Part shown: positions 37,301 through 53,139 of the stretch, piece after piece
How the letters are laid out: each line of letters begins with the position of its first letter
Position numbering within the stretch: position 1 is the stretch's first letter
NCBI RefSeq assembly: GCF_949628215.1
Contig: NC_134280.1
Location: forward strand, 6,583,795 to 6,647,794
Length of the DNA stretch: 64,000 bases
Direction: 5' to 3'
Source: Phalacrocorax aristotelis
Lineage: Eukaryota; Chordata; Aves; Suliformes; Phalacrocoracidae
The notes under the pieces: generated by a model
What the model was told of the DNA's origin: nothing
Databases searched by the model: none
What the model saw: only the letters and a program-made list of their open reading frames with translations
Translations under genes and position numbers: made by a program

Positions 37301-40300
37301 ATATGTACAAATATTGCAAATGATGTGAATCCAGAGTGTTTTGGATGTGTAGCTAGAGGAGTCAGTCATTTATGTTGCTGATCACTACAGTGTGGGAGAT
37401 AAATCAGCATTAGACATCCTTGCTTGAGGTAGAGGACAGGGAAATACATCTGTCGTCAAGAGACCAAAGTGGTCTCCCCGCCTCATGTTCCCATACAGAT
37501 GATGTAGCAATAGTTTAGAGATAAGAAGGATTATCATAAAAAGCAGTAGGCTGACCCTCTTTTCAGCACCGCTCATGCCAAAACGCCTCTGTGCTCTTTA
37601 CACTGGGTAATCAGGGTTGGGATATGTGCCATACCAAGACACACTTCATTCTTCTATATATTTATACTGGGTGCACGCATTGCTTTTGTGATGCCAGAGC
37701 AATAGGAGCTTGTAATGCGATGGAGGTTTTGCAGGAGACCTGTGTTTTGGTTCGGCTGTCCCACAGTCAGGATAAAAAGAATAAAAAATAAGGGGTCATC
37801 ATACAGAGCAGTTCATGTGAATGAAGGCAGCTGAGACAGAGAAAACAAAAGCAAAGAGACTGCGGTCCTTGGAGCAAACCCAGTGACACGAGCGCCCTCA
37901 GGAGCGCGCTTCGAGTGAACAGAGCATCGGTGGCACTTTTCTGTACATCAGCAAGATCTACCATAGTTTCATTTTGAACATGAGAAACTATTTGGCCTAG
38001 AGAAAAAGAGGCATGTTTTTCTAAAAGTTGAAATATTTCCTTTCAACCTCTTTGCAAGTGAAATGTCTCAATGCCTCCTGTTTCCAAGATATTAATTTCA
38101 GGTTGAAGAGGAGTTTAGTCTGACTGTCAATTACTATCAGTCTTTCTTTGTAATATTAGAGATTCTATTTCGCTGGAAAAACTGAAAGGTTTCATTTTAG
38201 ATTGAAATAAGTCACTTTTCCTTCACTGGACCGGTGAATTGCAAATCATCTAATGACTAAATTTTCCATGTGCTGGTAACATCTGTTCAACAGTTGCCTT
38301 TTTCCAAATTTACTACAGCACGGTATTATAGCTGTGTCTTTCTGTCCCTCCTACATGCAATCCTTTCCTTTCTGCTTTGCTCTGGCTGCTGTCTGTACTT
38401 ATTGCAGCAGAAAAATGTAGAACATTAGCATCTGTTAATCCTTTTATACCTCAAGTCTTCACATGTTTGGCCAACTCTGCTTTTCATTATGCTTGTCTGT
38501 CTCTGGAATAGCCTCAAAAATCCAGACACAGCAAAATAACCCAAAGTGTAGCCTGGCCCCGTGGTACTGCTGGTAGGCTATTTTAGAATTAAGATAATTC
38601 AATGGTTTAAGTGTGTTTGCTGGATCCCTAGGAGCAAACTTTTATCCCAGTTTGCAGGGATTTAGCCATTCAGTTGTTATTAATATTGAGCCATGCTTCT
38701 GAATCTACATGTTCTGTAAGGAAATAACCTAGATTTCAGTACTTTCCTTTACGCTAGATGCTTATTTTAACAAATAATAGAAAGTATGAAATGAAACTTG
38801 ACCTTAGCCTACAATTTTACAGTGGCATGACAGAAAAGGAATGAGAGGCTAAAAAACAGCTAGCAAAGATCTTCACAGTAAATTTGGACCCTGAATTTTC
38901 TTTCACACCACATTTGAAAGTAATATGTGGGGCAAAATAGAGAATTGTAGCTCTTGCCAAAAGGGTAAGTTGGAGGCAGGTGGGTAAACAGTGGGGGCTG
39001 AAGTGAAAAAGAGAAAAATAGCTGCATCTCAGTCCTACAGTCCCAGTGGGATTCACCTGGGCAGGCCTGATTGTTGGGTCTTCTGGTGTTCGTCAAACAG
39101 AAACACAGACCTGTCTACAATGTGCTTTGAATGAGACACCATAATCCTTGTGCTGCATAATTCTGTTGATGAAAAGCTGATTTTGAGACTGCTGAGACCG
39201 AAAGATGCCAAACATGATCAGCTGCAGAATTAGTCTAACCAATGCAAAAAACTCCAAAAAACTCAACCCAAACTGTAACCTAAAACCAAAACAAAACCAA
39301 GGTAATTCAGCATCAATTTTTCAAAAGAAACAAAATTAATTAAGAATCAGGCAGGTAGGGAAATTCTTTGAGAGGCCCGATGATGCTATTTTTGACAACT
39401 CTTTGTCTCTGAACTTTATTCACAAAAAAATGTGATTTTAAGTGTAAAGGTTGTTTAAATAATATGGGGTGAGAGTGAGAGTCCAATAAAGTTGTTTACT
39501 CATACTGCAGTGCAGAATAAAGTGCCTGGCCCACCTCTAAAACAAGTGAATGCACTTATCCAAAGCAGTTCAGCTTTGATAGTCCACAAGGAGCAATTTT
39601 CCTTGCTGCACAGCATGTGGACCAGAAAGGCAGGAGAGCAGGAGCCATGACAACCCAGAGGCTGAGCAGGGAGATGCCTAAATTCCCCCAGTGAGACCAG
39701 AGCAAGTGACAGCAGGTAAACCTTGTCCTTCAGCGTGTTTGCATCTATCTCACCCAATTCAGAAGGCTCATCTGTGAAACCCTCTCCCACAGCTAACTGC
39801 TTCTGTCAGAAACTCTCTTGCCTAGAAAAACAGGAGACATTTTCCATCTCATTATAGCCAATAAGGAGAGGTTGGGGCAAAGAATCTGCTTTTAATATTC
39901 TGCTCCCTGGTTTCTCCTCCGCAGGGCTATCACAAGACAGCAGAATATTTTGGTATCCAACCTGTAGACTTTCTTGATTACATTACGCATTTTATAAACA
40001 TAATTAAATATGCATTGGTGTAAAGAAAAATAAAAGGAAAGGAAACAGCATTGGAAGCTGGCAAAGCTGGCATGTTCTTATTTATAGTTAACAATATATA
40101 GTTAACAGAACTACAGAAAAAAGGGCAGTTTCCGTGAGAGGGGGACCTGCCATGGAATACCCAAGTGCTCAGGCCATTGCCCCAGCCCATGGCAGACCCA
40201 GTTTCAAGTCAGGGAAAACCAGCCAGCTCCAAATCTGCCTGTGGAGCCCAAACACAGCAGAAGATGTCCCCAAGTCACTCCCCATCCCCACACCTCACTG

Positions 40301-41855
40301 TTTGCCTTTCATTGCTCTTCTGCCCGGTCTATTCTGTAGATTGTTCTCTGAGCACATCCAGTGCCTCCCTGAGCAAATCCACTGCTTGCAAACAACATTT
40401 ATACAATTCTATTTGACATGAAGGCTGAAAAAGGTTAATGGGATCCTCATTTCCTAATGGAGAAGGATGAATATTGTGGAGGATAAAAAATAGAAAGCCT
40501 TCTTGAAGTCACCTATGAATAAATGTGAACAGGTGTAAGGTCTGCACAGCTGCATGTGGCACCACCGCTTCTCTGTCTATCACAGGGAAACTCTGTATTA
40601 TTAATGGGCTGACAGGCATGATATTCAAGCTGCGAGGTTAAAAACATCATTACATTTCTGTAATATTCCACCCACATGGTGGATACCGTAGGAGACACAA
40701 CAGTCAGCCTTGCACACGGGACCACCACTGGCTCATGCACTTGTTTGGAGATGTAGGTCCACAGTGTGTCTTTTGAAGTGGTATATACCTGCTTTAGCGG
40801 GAGCTAAACCTTCTCTGAACTGGGTTAACACTAGAAAACAACAGAAGTAGAGCTGCCAGGGCTTCCATGCTGTTTTAGCTACGCGTGCTTGTGCAGGATA
40901 TTAGCAGATGCCAGACAGATCTACCCATACAAAGTTTTTGTTCTCTGAACATCTCATAAAACACAACACAGAAATGACCAAAGCCTGACATTCACTAGGC
41001 TTCACATAATCAAATTTTACAAGTTTCAAAAGCAACTCAACAATGACTGCAAATTGCTAAAGAATATAGTAGCAAATGATAAATTGATTGCCTGCTGTTT
41101 CTTTGTGTACTAATTTGTGTTATGGCTTACCAATCTGAAATTGCTTGAGTAGACTTTTGCTGTTTGTTTTTTTAGCTCAAATTGCAAATGAAATGACTGT
41201 GGTAAACTGAATGCATCAAGTGTAATGAAGAATTGATCAATTGTTATGTTGTAGGGCTTTTCTGAACAGTGGTTTCTAGCCTATCTTCTTAAGATGAAAA
41301 TTACAGTTATTAGCCAATTACCAAGTAAGAATGCAAAATTTAGTCTGTTTTTGATAACAGAAAGATGGAAGAAGACCTGAAATAGAGTATGTCTGCCTAT
41401 AATCGCTTTGTTTTACCTATGGATGATGCTACACATACAACAATTTTTGTTGTATTATTCCCTAGCAAAAGAATTAAGTTCTGGCTATTTCCTCCTTCAG
41501 GAATGCTGGTTTTTTAAACCATCTTTTTCAATAAAAAGTATCATTCTATTTTATAAGCTAAAAGCCTACTCTCACTGTTATCAGGCAAGAAGGAGGTGGA
41601 GGAGTAGAAATGAAAGCCTAGCATGGAAATGGCTCCAAGAAAATAAAAAAAATTACTAGGATTTATCTTGTCTGGTGAGAAGAATGGTGAAACTCTGCAT
41701 TATCGGTGTCTAAGAAAGAAGGAGAGTGGTTCCCATCGAGGACACTCCATCCTGCAATCTGATTTTCTTTTATTTATTTTCCAAAAATCTAGAAAGTGCC
41801 AGTGCTGCACCTCCTGTACAAAGCACTGGCACCACATAAGCTGTGGTGGAGGAAA

Positions 41856-41881
41856 TCCCCATCCCATCCCAACCCATCCCT
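41856..41881. repeat. CATCC-type pentanucleotide run
   Basis: Short imperfect tandem run of CCATC/CAACC units. Simple sequence with no functional indication. Confidence 0.6.
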
Positions 41882-44800
41882 GTGTGTGAAATGCCCACAC
41901 ACAGCCTGTCCAGCCACCGAGCAACAGAGCTCATTTTCTGGCTCAGAAGACTTTCTGAGGACACAAATGTCCCCAGCGCATTTGGAGTCACTTTTAAGTG
42001 AGCATAAATTTTAAAACACAGAAACATACACTGTGATCAAAGGTAGTTCAGTGTAAACAAGAAAAAATTGGTCGGTTTACCTTCTGCATGGCTGATCCTG
42101 ATCAAAACACATCTGCCTATAATATGCACCATATGGGGCAACAATTGTGTTGTGTTTATTCCTATGCTTCCTTAATCCCCTGTGTCTTCTGTGAGCGTGC
42201 GTATCTGTACCTGCAGCTCTAGCTGGATGGCCAGAGAAAGGCATATTTCTTTACACACATATAATTATGGAGATGTTTTTTATTATTGCGGTAATTACAT
42301 CCTAAAAGATTGCGCAGGTAGCAGCTGTAAATGATACCAGCTGAACTGGCTTTTCTTTTATATCAAAAACCAGATTATAGCTGAAGTCCTTATAGATTCC
42401 TGAAACCCTGCTATTTTTATGAATGCATCTACTACTCCTGATAAATAAGCAGAGATCTGTGGAGCAACCAAAGCAGGGATGACCCTAAACAAAAAGGAAA
42501 ATTAGTACCTGTTAGAACGGTGAATGGGGACTAAATTCTTCTGAATAAAAATAGTAAATGCATTTATCTGGAGGTTTTCATGTATAGGAACTGAAAGCCT
42601 TGGTCTTTCATGACATGAATAGGCTTCAACGGATCTCATTCAAGTGATCGACACACAATGGGAAGCATTTTCCACAACCAGAGGTATGATATTCCCCTGA
42701 AATGCCATCATGGCTGAGGGAAACTGCTGGCTGGAACTGTGACCATCCTGTTTCTGTAGGAGGAAGGCACTAACACATTTTAATTTTGAAGATAATTATG
42801 ACTGTATGTACAGAAACTGTATCTTTCGAATGCTGAAGAAACAAACAGTGAGGACTGCTGATAAACTTGGTTTCTGGAAATCTATTAGACTTAATGTCGC
42901 ACTTCCACGGTTGGGAGTACACAGCTTTATCTTATCACGCTGGCCAGGCAGGCTGCTGACTATTTCTAGCTCATGACCTTTTATTTTAATATTTTTAAAT
43001 CCATCCAAAGTGCTATAATGCATGAGAAGGGTGTTTGCATCTGCAGCGGGAGCTGCTATGTGCCTGAGACCGTTTTGCGTCAACTCTTTCCAAGTTTCTG
43101 AGAGTGGGCAGCCTATGAGAGGATGAAGGGACAAGGTCAAAGACCTGAATTTTGGTAGGAAGGTGGTGAGATCCTTCCAGGTTTGTGCTTTAGTTGGGAA
43201 GAGGAGTGCGTCCATGTACGTTGCTGCAGAACAGTAACAAGTAAAGCCTTACACCAAAGGCAAGAGCAAACCAAACTATTCTTCCTAAATGTCAAAACCC
43301 TGACAGAAAAGCCCGTTATAAACATGTGAGTAGTGTGCGGCTGCTGAAACTACTATTGTGCCAGTGAATGGAGTGAATAATAGCGATGAATAATAGCAAA
43401 ACAATACCAGGAAAAATTGCCTCGTCACTCTGCATACGTTAGGAACTAAATCACACCCAGGACACATGCACGAAACTGGCATTTGGCAGCACTAAGCTGC
43501 CTTCAGTTGGAGTCCCTTTATCTTTCCGCCAGTCTCTGCTACATCCTGGATGCTCTGAAAATAAGTTAGTGGTGACACTTTCCCCAGTGTTATATCATCC
43601 ATATACAGAATAAAACTGAAGAAGAGGGGGGAAATGTGGCCAAAATTCTCTATTTGCCATGGGAGCAGTCTGGAAAAATGTGTGGCTCGCAAATTGTAAT
43701 TACCCTGTGTCACAGTTGAGGCATGGAAACAGTTCCAGCTCTCAGAGGGGTAAACCATGGAAATCAAATTTCCATCTGAATAGAGCCCAGTGGGTTCTAA
43801 AATCAAAACATGTGAGTTCATTTTTGCTACTGCTATTTAGGAAAGCTACATCTGCAAGTGTGTGTTCAGCTGAGATTAGGAGGTAAGAAAAAATATTTTC
43901 ATTTTGTTTCACTTTTTCATTCTGAGGGATGAGAGCAAAATAGACCAATCAATAACAATAATTATAATTTTCTTTTTATTGATTGCTCAGAAGTCCTTAA
44001 AGGCATCATCATTAACTTAGAGATATCTTGAGGAAATTTATGAGGTTTTTAATTCTCTTCTGACACAGCAATAGTAAGTGATTTCTATATTCAGATGCTC
44101 AGCCTTCCTGGCTCTGAAGCTGAGCCAGAATTAGTGAGGATGAGACTTGGTAAAATTTAATAGAGTAGTTGACACAACTTGGCTTCATTGCTTTTTCTAA
44201 CAACTGGCACATTCAATAGATGAGCCTATATTTCGCAAAGCAGGGGAGCTACAGACTTCGCCTCTCCTGTCCAGCTGCCCATTGTTTTTTATCCATGTGA
44301 TCAGGTGTCACCCCCTTTTGTGCCCACCACGTATTCATGAGCAATTTTCACACTGATGAGAGATGCCAGATAGCAAGTCCTGGAGACCAGAACATTTTAA
44401 AGGACAACATTTCTGCTGGAAACTTCTTGGCTCATCCAGGTTAGTTGGCCATGCATGCGTTGCTGTCCCTGAAAATAAACATTTGGTTCCTTCATCCTCT
44501 CTATTTCTGGAGCACTGAAGAAAGCTCTTTTCAGCCCAACTCCTGTGACAGTGCTCCAAACTCCACATTAAACTGCCCAGAAGTTCATCAGACATTGCTC
44601 ACGTTTCTTGCAGGGAACCCTTGTTGTCACCTACTTTGTTGGCCCCTCTTGACACCTCTTCTGGCCCTGTGCAAAATGCCTCTACCTGTGTCCTCCTGTG
44701 CGAGCTGTATGTTGTGCGCTATTCTGCAAAGCATTCAGGGGAAACACAGGCTAGAAGAGAAGCTTCATGTAATAAATTCCTCCTTTCTAAACTGCAAGTT

Positions 44801-46579
44801 AAAAATAGAAATGCAAGCCAGGATAGGCGATACTAACATGAATAAATAATTGTTTTCTCTGGAACTGAACGTTGGCACTTGGTTTGCCGTTAGTATATTG
44901 CTTCACTTCATAGAAGTCTGGGATGATAAGTGACCTTGTTCCCAGGCAAACAAAACTGAGATGCATCATATGGACGACACCTTGAGATTGTAGGAGGATT
45001 TTTTCAACTGCACTTTCTCTCAGGACCTTGTGCTATCACCTTTCCATAGAAAAAAAGAGCTCCCTAAGAATTAGGCAGTAAACTCACTAATCCCACCTGG
45101 TGGGAGAAATCCATAGTAAGAGTTTCAGTTACATATACTGTAAGTAAAAAATATCAAGGGTATCATACAGAGCATCCGTGGGACTGAGGAAAGAAGGAAA
45201 GGGATCTCTTCCCACATGGCTGCCTCTGTCTTTGGTGCTTGGACCACACTCAGGCACTGCAGGAGACTGTATTGCATGCTACGTTTTGTTTCCAACATGG
45301 CAGATCCCTAGAGTTGAAAAGTCTTTAACTGTATGCTGAGTTCCCTGGGTTACAAGAAGATGGCGTGTTTTCAAAACAGTGTAAAATCTACAGGGAAGAG
45401 TTAAGCTGCAGACTCCTAGAAAACCATGTTCCTGCTTGGCCTGATTTTCCTCCTTCTTAATTCTGTCTGTTATTCAGTACAAATAATATGTATGAAAGAT
45501 GTCTCATTCTTTTCAGTGGGTGCTCAGCCTCTTCCTAGGTCAAATTCTCTATAATTACATTCATTTTACACAATAGTTCATTTATCTCAACCAATTTCAT
45601 CTTATGAACGCATTATGACTTGTTCAAGACCTGGACATTATGAGTGTGTGGTGTTTATACAATGTGCTTTCTTATCATTTCAGTTCAGCAGAAGGTTCTT
45701 CTGCTTCTCAATTATCTGAAAATAGCTTTATTTAACAGCTATCAAGTTTTTTTTATAAAATTAATATGTTTTACCTACCATAGAAGCACGCATGGTTCAA
45801 GCATTTTTATGTAGTGATCACATTCACATTCACAAGTTTCTGCCTCTTAATATTTTTAGGAATAAAATTTTTGTCATCAGCATGCAGACTAATTGCATTA
45901 AATTCTTAGCAATATCAGTTAAATAAGGCAGCAACGTTCATCTGCAATAAACTGACAGATGTTTTTTAGCTACAAATGCCTTATCTATTAATAGATTACT
46001 GTTCATCTGGAACTTACATGCACCAAAAGAAATTTTAAAATGTCAGATTCAAAGTCTTCTACTGTTTTTGTGAACACATCCAGTAAGAGCTTGGATAGAA
46101 TTTCCCTTTCTCTATACCTGCCTTCCTTTTCTGCCCAAAGTCTCTTTCAATGTACGGTAAATGAAAATATGGGGAAGTGGATGGCACCGACACACTGAAA
46201 GCTTCAGAAGCTTTCACGTGAGCTTTGCTATGTGAGTGAAATTCAGCCACCTGGCATGGGAGCGGCTGGCAATGAAAAGGTTTCCTTCTGTCTCTAAAAC
46301 AGAAAGAGAAGAAAGCTAACACATCCTTTGTCTGCAACTAATTTGGAGTTATGGTTTAATAGCCTAGGCAATTCAGACTGGTTTTTCCAAATGAAAATCT
46401 TTCATAATTTTTCTGCAAAGAGAAATTCTAACACTCTGGAAAACATTTTGTTCCACTGTGGATTTTAGAGTGAGAAACAAAAAGCAGAAATCTGAAAATC
46501 TGCCAGGGAGGGATTTCAAAAATTTACCGTAAATCATACAAATTGTGAAAATACAAGTATTTCCATGTATAATTCAAAA

Positions 46580-46647
46580 AATAAATATATATATACACAC
46601 ATATTCATATACGTGTATGCATACTTACACATACCTATGTGTGCATG
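46580..46647. repeat. TA/CA/TG compound microsatellite
   Basis: A TA run passes into CA, then into interrupted CATA/TATG dinucleotides around ACGTGTATGCATAC. It is a compound alternating purine-pyrimidine repeat and likely polymorphic in length. Confidence 0.75.
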
Positions 46648-48769
46648 TTTTCAAGCGTCATACTTCAAAAGCTCCCTATCCATCCCCTCTCTCTGCCTTT
46701 AAGCCAAGCCCTGTGAAAGCCAGTGGGCAGCCCTGCTTCCCCAGCCCCAGGGCTCACTGTGGTTTGGGGGGAAGCCTCCAGCTGGGCTCCCACAATGTGG
46801 GAGATGACAGTGAGAAAGGAATCTGCACCTGGGAATATCTCTTTCCTGGTCACAGATCAATTACAGCACATTGCCAAATGGTGCTGTTGGTTAGTATTAC
46901 CTGGATCAGTCACTGGGTTTTCATTCACCCTCCACACAAAAATTATTTTCTGATCTGCCAACTATTTCCCAGAGCTTTAGAATGCCCTTTAAATATATTG
47001 CGTGGCTGGCACTGCTTTGCCCAAAACAAACATGCATCTCAGGCTTGTGGGCTATATTTCTTTCAGGGTTTTCTAGCTGCCATCACCTATTGATATTATT
47101 TGATTTGCAGCCGCTAGTCAAAGCAAACAAACAGAATCTCACAGCTTCTTAAACCTTCCTCCACATAAGCCACTGATCTTTACTGGGAGCAAGAGCGACA
47201 GATAGAGCTCTGCGACACCCGTGCTCACCTGCCTTTAGAAATAAACCAAATGTTTAGCAAATTATTTCCTTTCAAGTTTTCAGCCTGCCACTCCAATTTT
47301 CCTGGCATCCCTGCCTGAAGCATCTGATGCTTCACCCCGTGTCTAGGAGCACCAGCCAGGATGGACAGACCCTTTGTGGGTGCCTGGCGGTCCCCACAGG
47401 AGCGTCTCTCCCACTAAATCCTCTACCCAAGAAGTGCACTGGTGGCTCGGCTGCTTGCAGACCACCCAGTTCCCAACCTGCCTGAAATAAGCTCCAGCCA
47501 GCGGACGTTTAAGGTGTTAAATATGTGGGCCTGTGCTGGGGGCATCCCACAGCAATGCCCTAAAAACACCTTTCCAAACTCTCGTTTGTCTGGGCCCTGT
47601 TATAGCCCTGTGGAACCTCTGACCTCCCCAGTACAATATTGAGCAACCCACCAGGACCGGGCTTCTGGGCACCTGCCCCCAGGGTCTACTGACACACACA
47701 TCCAGCCGTGGTCACACCAGTGTTTCCTTTAGCTGAGAGCCAAACCCCAAATCCACAACTGTATTTCAGCATGAAATGCTGTTTCAGATATTCACTTTCT
47801 GCTCATTTTCCACTGGGTATTTCTGGGTGTTTCTGCCTTCTGCACAAGGCTCTCCAGTGAGCCCACAGGCCTCCCTTCGTTTCATTTGCACACAAGAACT
47901 TCCTGCACATTAACACCAGGTGAATCTCGACCTCCAGGCATTAACAGCAATTTTCCTTATGGCTTCAACAGAGAGAAATTTTCCCCACAGGACTTGCCTT
48001 ATCGTGCCACCAGAGTTATTCAAATGCTGCTTTCACTGAGCAGCTGCAACAGGTATTGCTATTTGTTTGCTTTTTGTGTCAAAAAGGAGCTACTCAGTGT
48101 CTCTTTGCAGCAAGTTGATGCCACAAAATTTTTGGGTTTAAAAAAACAAAAGCTTTAAGTCTAGTGAAGTGAACAAATGCTTATGTCTTAGTAACAGCTC
48201 CTTGCCTATATCGAGGGTGATGGTGGTTCATAAGAAGCTCTTTGCAGGAGACTAAAGCACCAGCTACAGCACCACATTTAATTCCAACACCACTCTGGAC
48301 CGAGAGCAACAAAATCTCACTGCATGGCTTAATTTCTTCCTTAAGGAAATCTGAATGGTCACAACGACAATGAGCACTCAGCTCCCTGAAAAGCAAGCAT
48401 TTTTTTCATAAGCCCTTTTAATGCAGTTATAGGAATAGAGCTGGGTGATCACATTAAATGTGTAAGTTTCTGGTACATAAAGAAATAAATATTTCCTTTT
48501 AAAGGGAATCTAGCCGGCAAACCAGAGAGTAACAGCAACTCTGTACAAGACATGGATGTGGACTTTTATTGTTCCCCACAACAGGGGGGACAACTGTGAT
48601 ATTGAGCACTTCATCACTGTACACAAACTTGACATCTGCATCTGACTTTGTCATGAATTAAAAATGGAGCAGAAGGCTTCATCTGATTAGAGTGTAGCTG
48701 CAGTCACCATAAGGTACAGGCGGGCATCCGTCTGGTGAAAAACCAACAGGGCTTAACTGTAACTTCCTG

Positions 48770-48960
48770 GGGTTTTTTTAAATAATATTTTTGTAATAGA
48801 GTCTGATTACAAAGATGCTTTTATTTATTTATTTCTGCGGGAAAGGCAGTAGTAATTAACTTGTACCATGGCCTGCAATTTACATGTTAAAGTTTACAAT
48901 GATCCTGTCATAAGACCATAATAAGCACCATTTTACAAGGGAAACTCAATAACTGAGGGA
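48770..48960. promoter_or_regulatory. Candidate regulatory stretch, AT-rich
   Basis: A compact AT-rich block carries several homeodomain-type cores (AAATAATATT, TTTATTTATTTATT, AGTAATTAACTTG) and a CATAATAAGCACC motif, next to the more GC-rich 48970-49140 segment. This composition resembles vertebrate conserved non-coding elements. No conservation can be measured here, so it is a weak candidate only. Confidence 0.2.
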
Positions 48961-48969
48961 TTGTTTTGC

Positions 48970-49140
48970 TCACGGCTTGCTACAAAACCCGGGCGATCTT
49001 TTGCTCGTGCTCCCTCCTGCTCCGCCGTCAGCTCCGGTGTGGTTCAGTCTGATCCGCATCAGGGTGAGAACAAAATCCGTCAGCCTGGCTCCAGGGGAGC
49101 TGACAGCAGATCAGTTCGCCTTACCGCCTCCTCGATGACA
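48970..49140. other. CpG-enriched patch in intron 1
   Basis: A short patch with an unusual density of CG dinucleotides for this intron (for example CCCGGGCGATC, CTCCGCCGTCAG, GATCCGCATC, TTACCGCCTCCTCG). It could be a retained unmethylated regulatory site, an internal promoter or a GC-rich repeat. There is no coding evidence. Confidence 0.3.
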
Positions 49141-50079
49141 GCCTGCAAACACAACTGAACCCAGTCACAGGTATATAATCATACTCTGACATTTAATACA
49201 GAATAAAATACACCTTTAGAGGTGGTGGCCGCTTGGGCCAGGGCTTCACGTGTATGCTCTTTAGGGAGCGGACACATGCCATTTGCCCCTCTCCTTACTG
49301 ACCTTGCATGCCTCCCCCTTGTGCTCCTCCAGGTCCCTCCCTGCCCTCGGCAAGTCCCATCTGCAGCATTCAGCTCCTCTAATGTTAATATGCAAAACAG
49401 CATTTTCTAAACTACTGCAAACAAAACTATGTGAAGGATGAAAAATAATTAGCCATTTCTCAGTGTCTGATATATTTGCATTGTTTAGACAGAGTAGTTA
49501 ATCATTGGAAGACCACAACATGTTGTGTGAATTTGGATTATAACTAATATGTATTGAGCAGAAAGTTATTAATTACATTTAAATGGAGTATTTGATATTA
49601 TTATTATTGAGAAACTGAATGCTATTAATTATATTACAGTGCTCTGGCAGGACTCTTGTGGCAATACTGTGCAAAGAGCCGCTTACTTTTAGACTCCTTT
49701 GTTCAGAAAGAAGGAACTTAGGGCAAGCAAAAACCACCACGAGCAGAAGTCCTCCTCCCATTACCTCTCGTGAAGCACTGGGCAATATTGAAGGGGCCAG
49801 CAAGGGTCTGCAATTTTTTTAATGGTTTTTAAATATAGTGTAAACTTTTCATTTGCTTAAAATTGTTGGTCTGCTGAAATGTCACTTATTCCCTTGGGCT
49901 GAGAACTGGCAAAGGACAGCCTCCATGCGGTTCCCACTGCTGGGCCCAGATCCCCGGAAAGAACATCTGAGGGATGGAATCGGTCCCCAGATTTAATTAG
50001 AGGTGCAGTATTTCCAAGTGTTTCCTCTCTAAAATGGCTCTTACCTGTACAAAAGAAACATTTAGGGCACACCTGTTTT
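49141..50079 (+). other. VWDE intron 1, nothing recognised
   Basis: About 0.9 kb with TTATTATTATTG-type AT-rich stretches (near 49600) and short chance frames. No exon, RNA gene or mobile element could be recognised. Confidence 0.5.
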
Positions 50080-50600
50080 ATTTAAAAAGGCAATTATATT
50101 AAACCAGATGAATTTTGCGTTGGAATTACACTATCACTTTGACAGTTTAGTCCCTGCAAATTGCAATAAAGGCTCTGTTATGCTACATTTTGTCTCCATT
50201 TGTCTTGTATACCATTGCCTTGCCTTTGGCACAATAAAAATAATCTTTAAAAATAGTACCATAAATGGATTGACTTTGACCTTCTGAGTATCTTGTCAAT
50301 AAAATAAAAATGATAAATGTGTTTCAGAGTGCCGCTGGCATAATATTAAAGCAGAGTTATAACCTGAAAAGTGACATTTGAAAAATGATATTATGGGGAG
50401 GGGTCTTATTCTCTCTCAGCGGTGTCATGTAAACGCGCTCTATTTACAGTGCAAAGAGGTGGTGTTGCTAACGGCCAGGCTGGCTCTGAAACCAGGTTGT
50501 GCGATGTGCTCTCTGCCTCTTACATCATCATTAGCAATTAAAGATTACTGCAGCAGGAAATTAGCTGAGCCTTCTGTAGCCGATGCGTAAAGCAGAGCAA
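50080..50600. promoter_or_regulatory. Candidate enhancer-like non-coding block
   Basis: Starting about 0.9 kb before exon 2 and extending 5' from there, this block is dense in developmental-factor-like cores. They include ACCATAAATGG and CAATAAAATAAAAATGATAAA (posterior HOX/CDX-like AATAAA/CATAAA), TCATTAGCAATTAAAG (TAAT cores), ATTGACTTTGACC (nuclear-receptor half site) and GTCATGTAAACG. It has few stretches of simple sequence. The call is from motif density only; cross-species alignment would be decisive. Confidence 0.25.

Positions 50601-53139
<2,539 letters not shown>

Larger units (their letters stand above)
34321..48769 (+). other. VWDE intron 1, 3' half
   Basis: Intron sequence without a recognisable exon. 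It includes a (CATCC)-type run at 41856-41881, an AT/CA microsatellite at 46580-46647 and T runs near 34580 and 35190. The longest minus-strand frame (42796-43215, 139 codons) is discussed as a finding. The 182-codon + frame at 46545-47093 is partly translated microsatellite and starts at GTG, so it is not a gene. Confidence 0.55.

Noticed and set aside
46545..47093. 182-codon frame on +
   Set aside because: It starts at GTG, its first third is the translated TA/CA microsatellite, and the rest has no recognisable domain or splice context.
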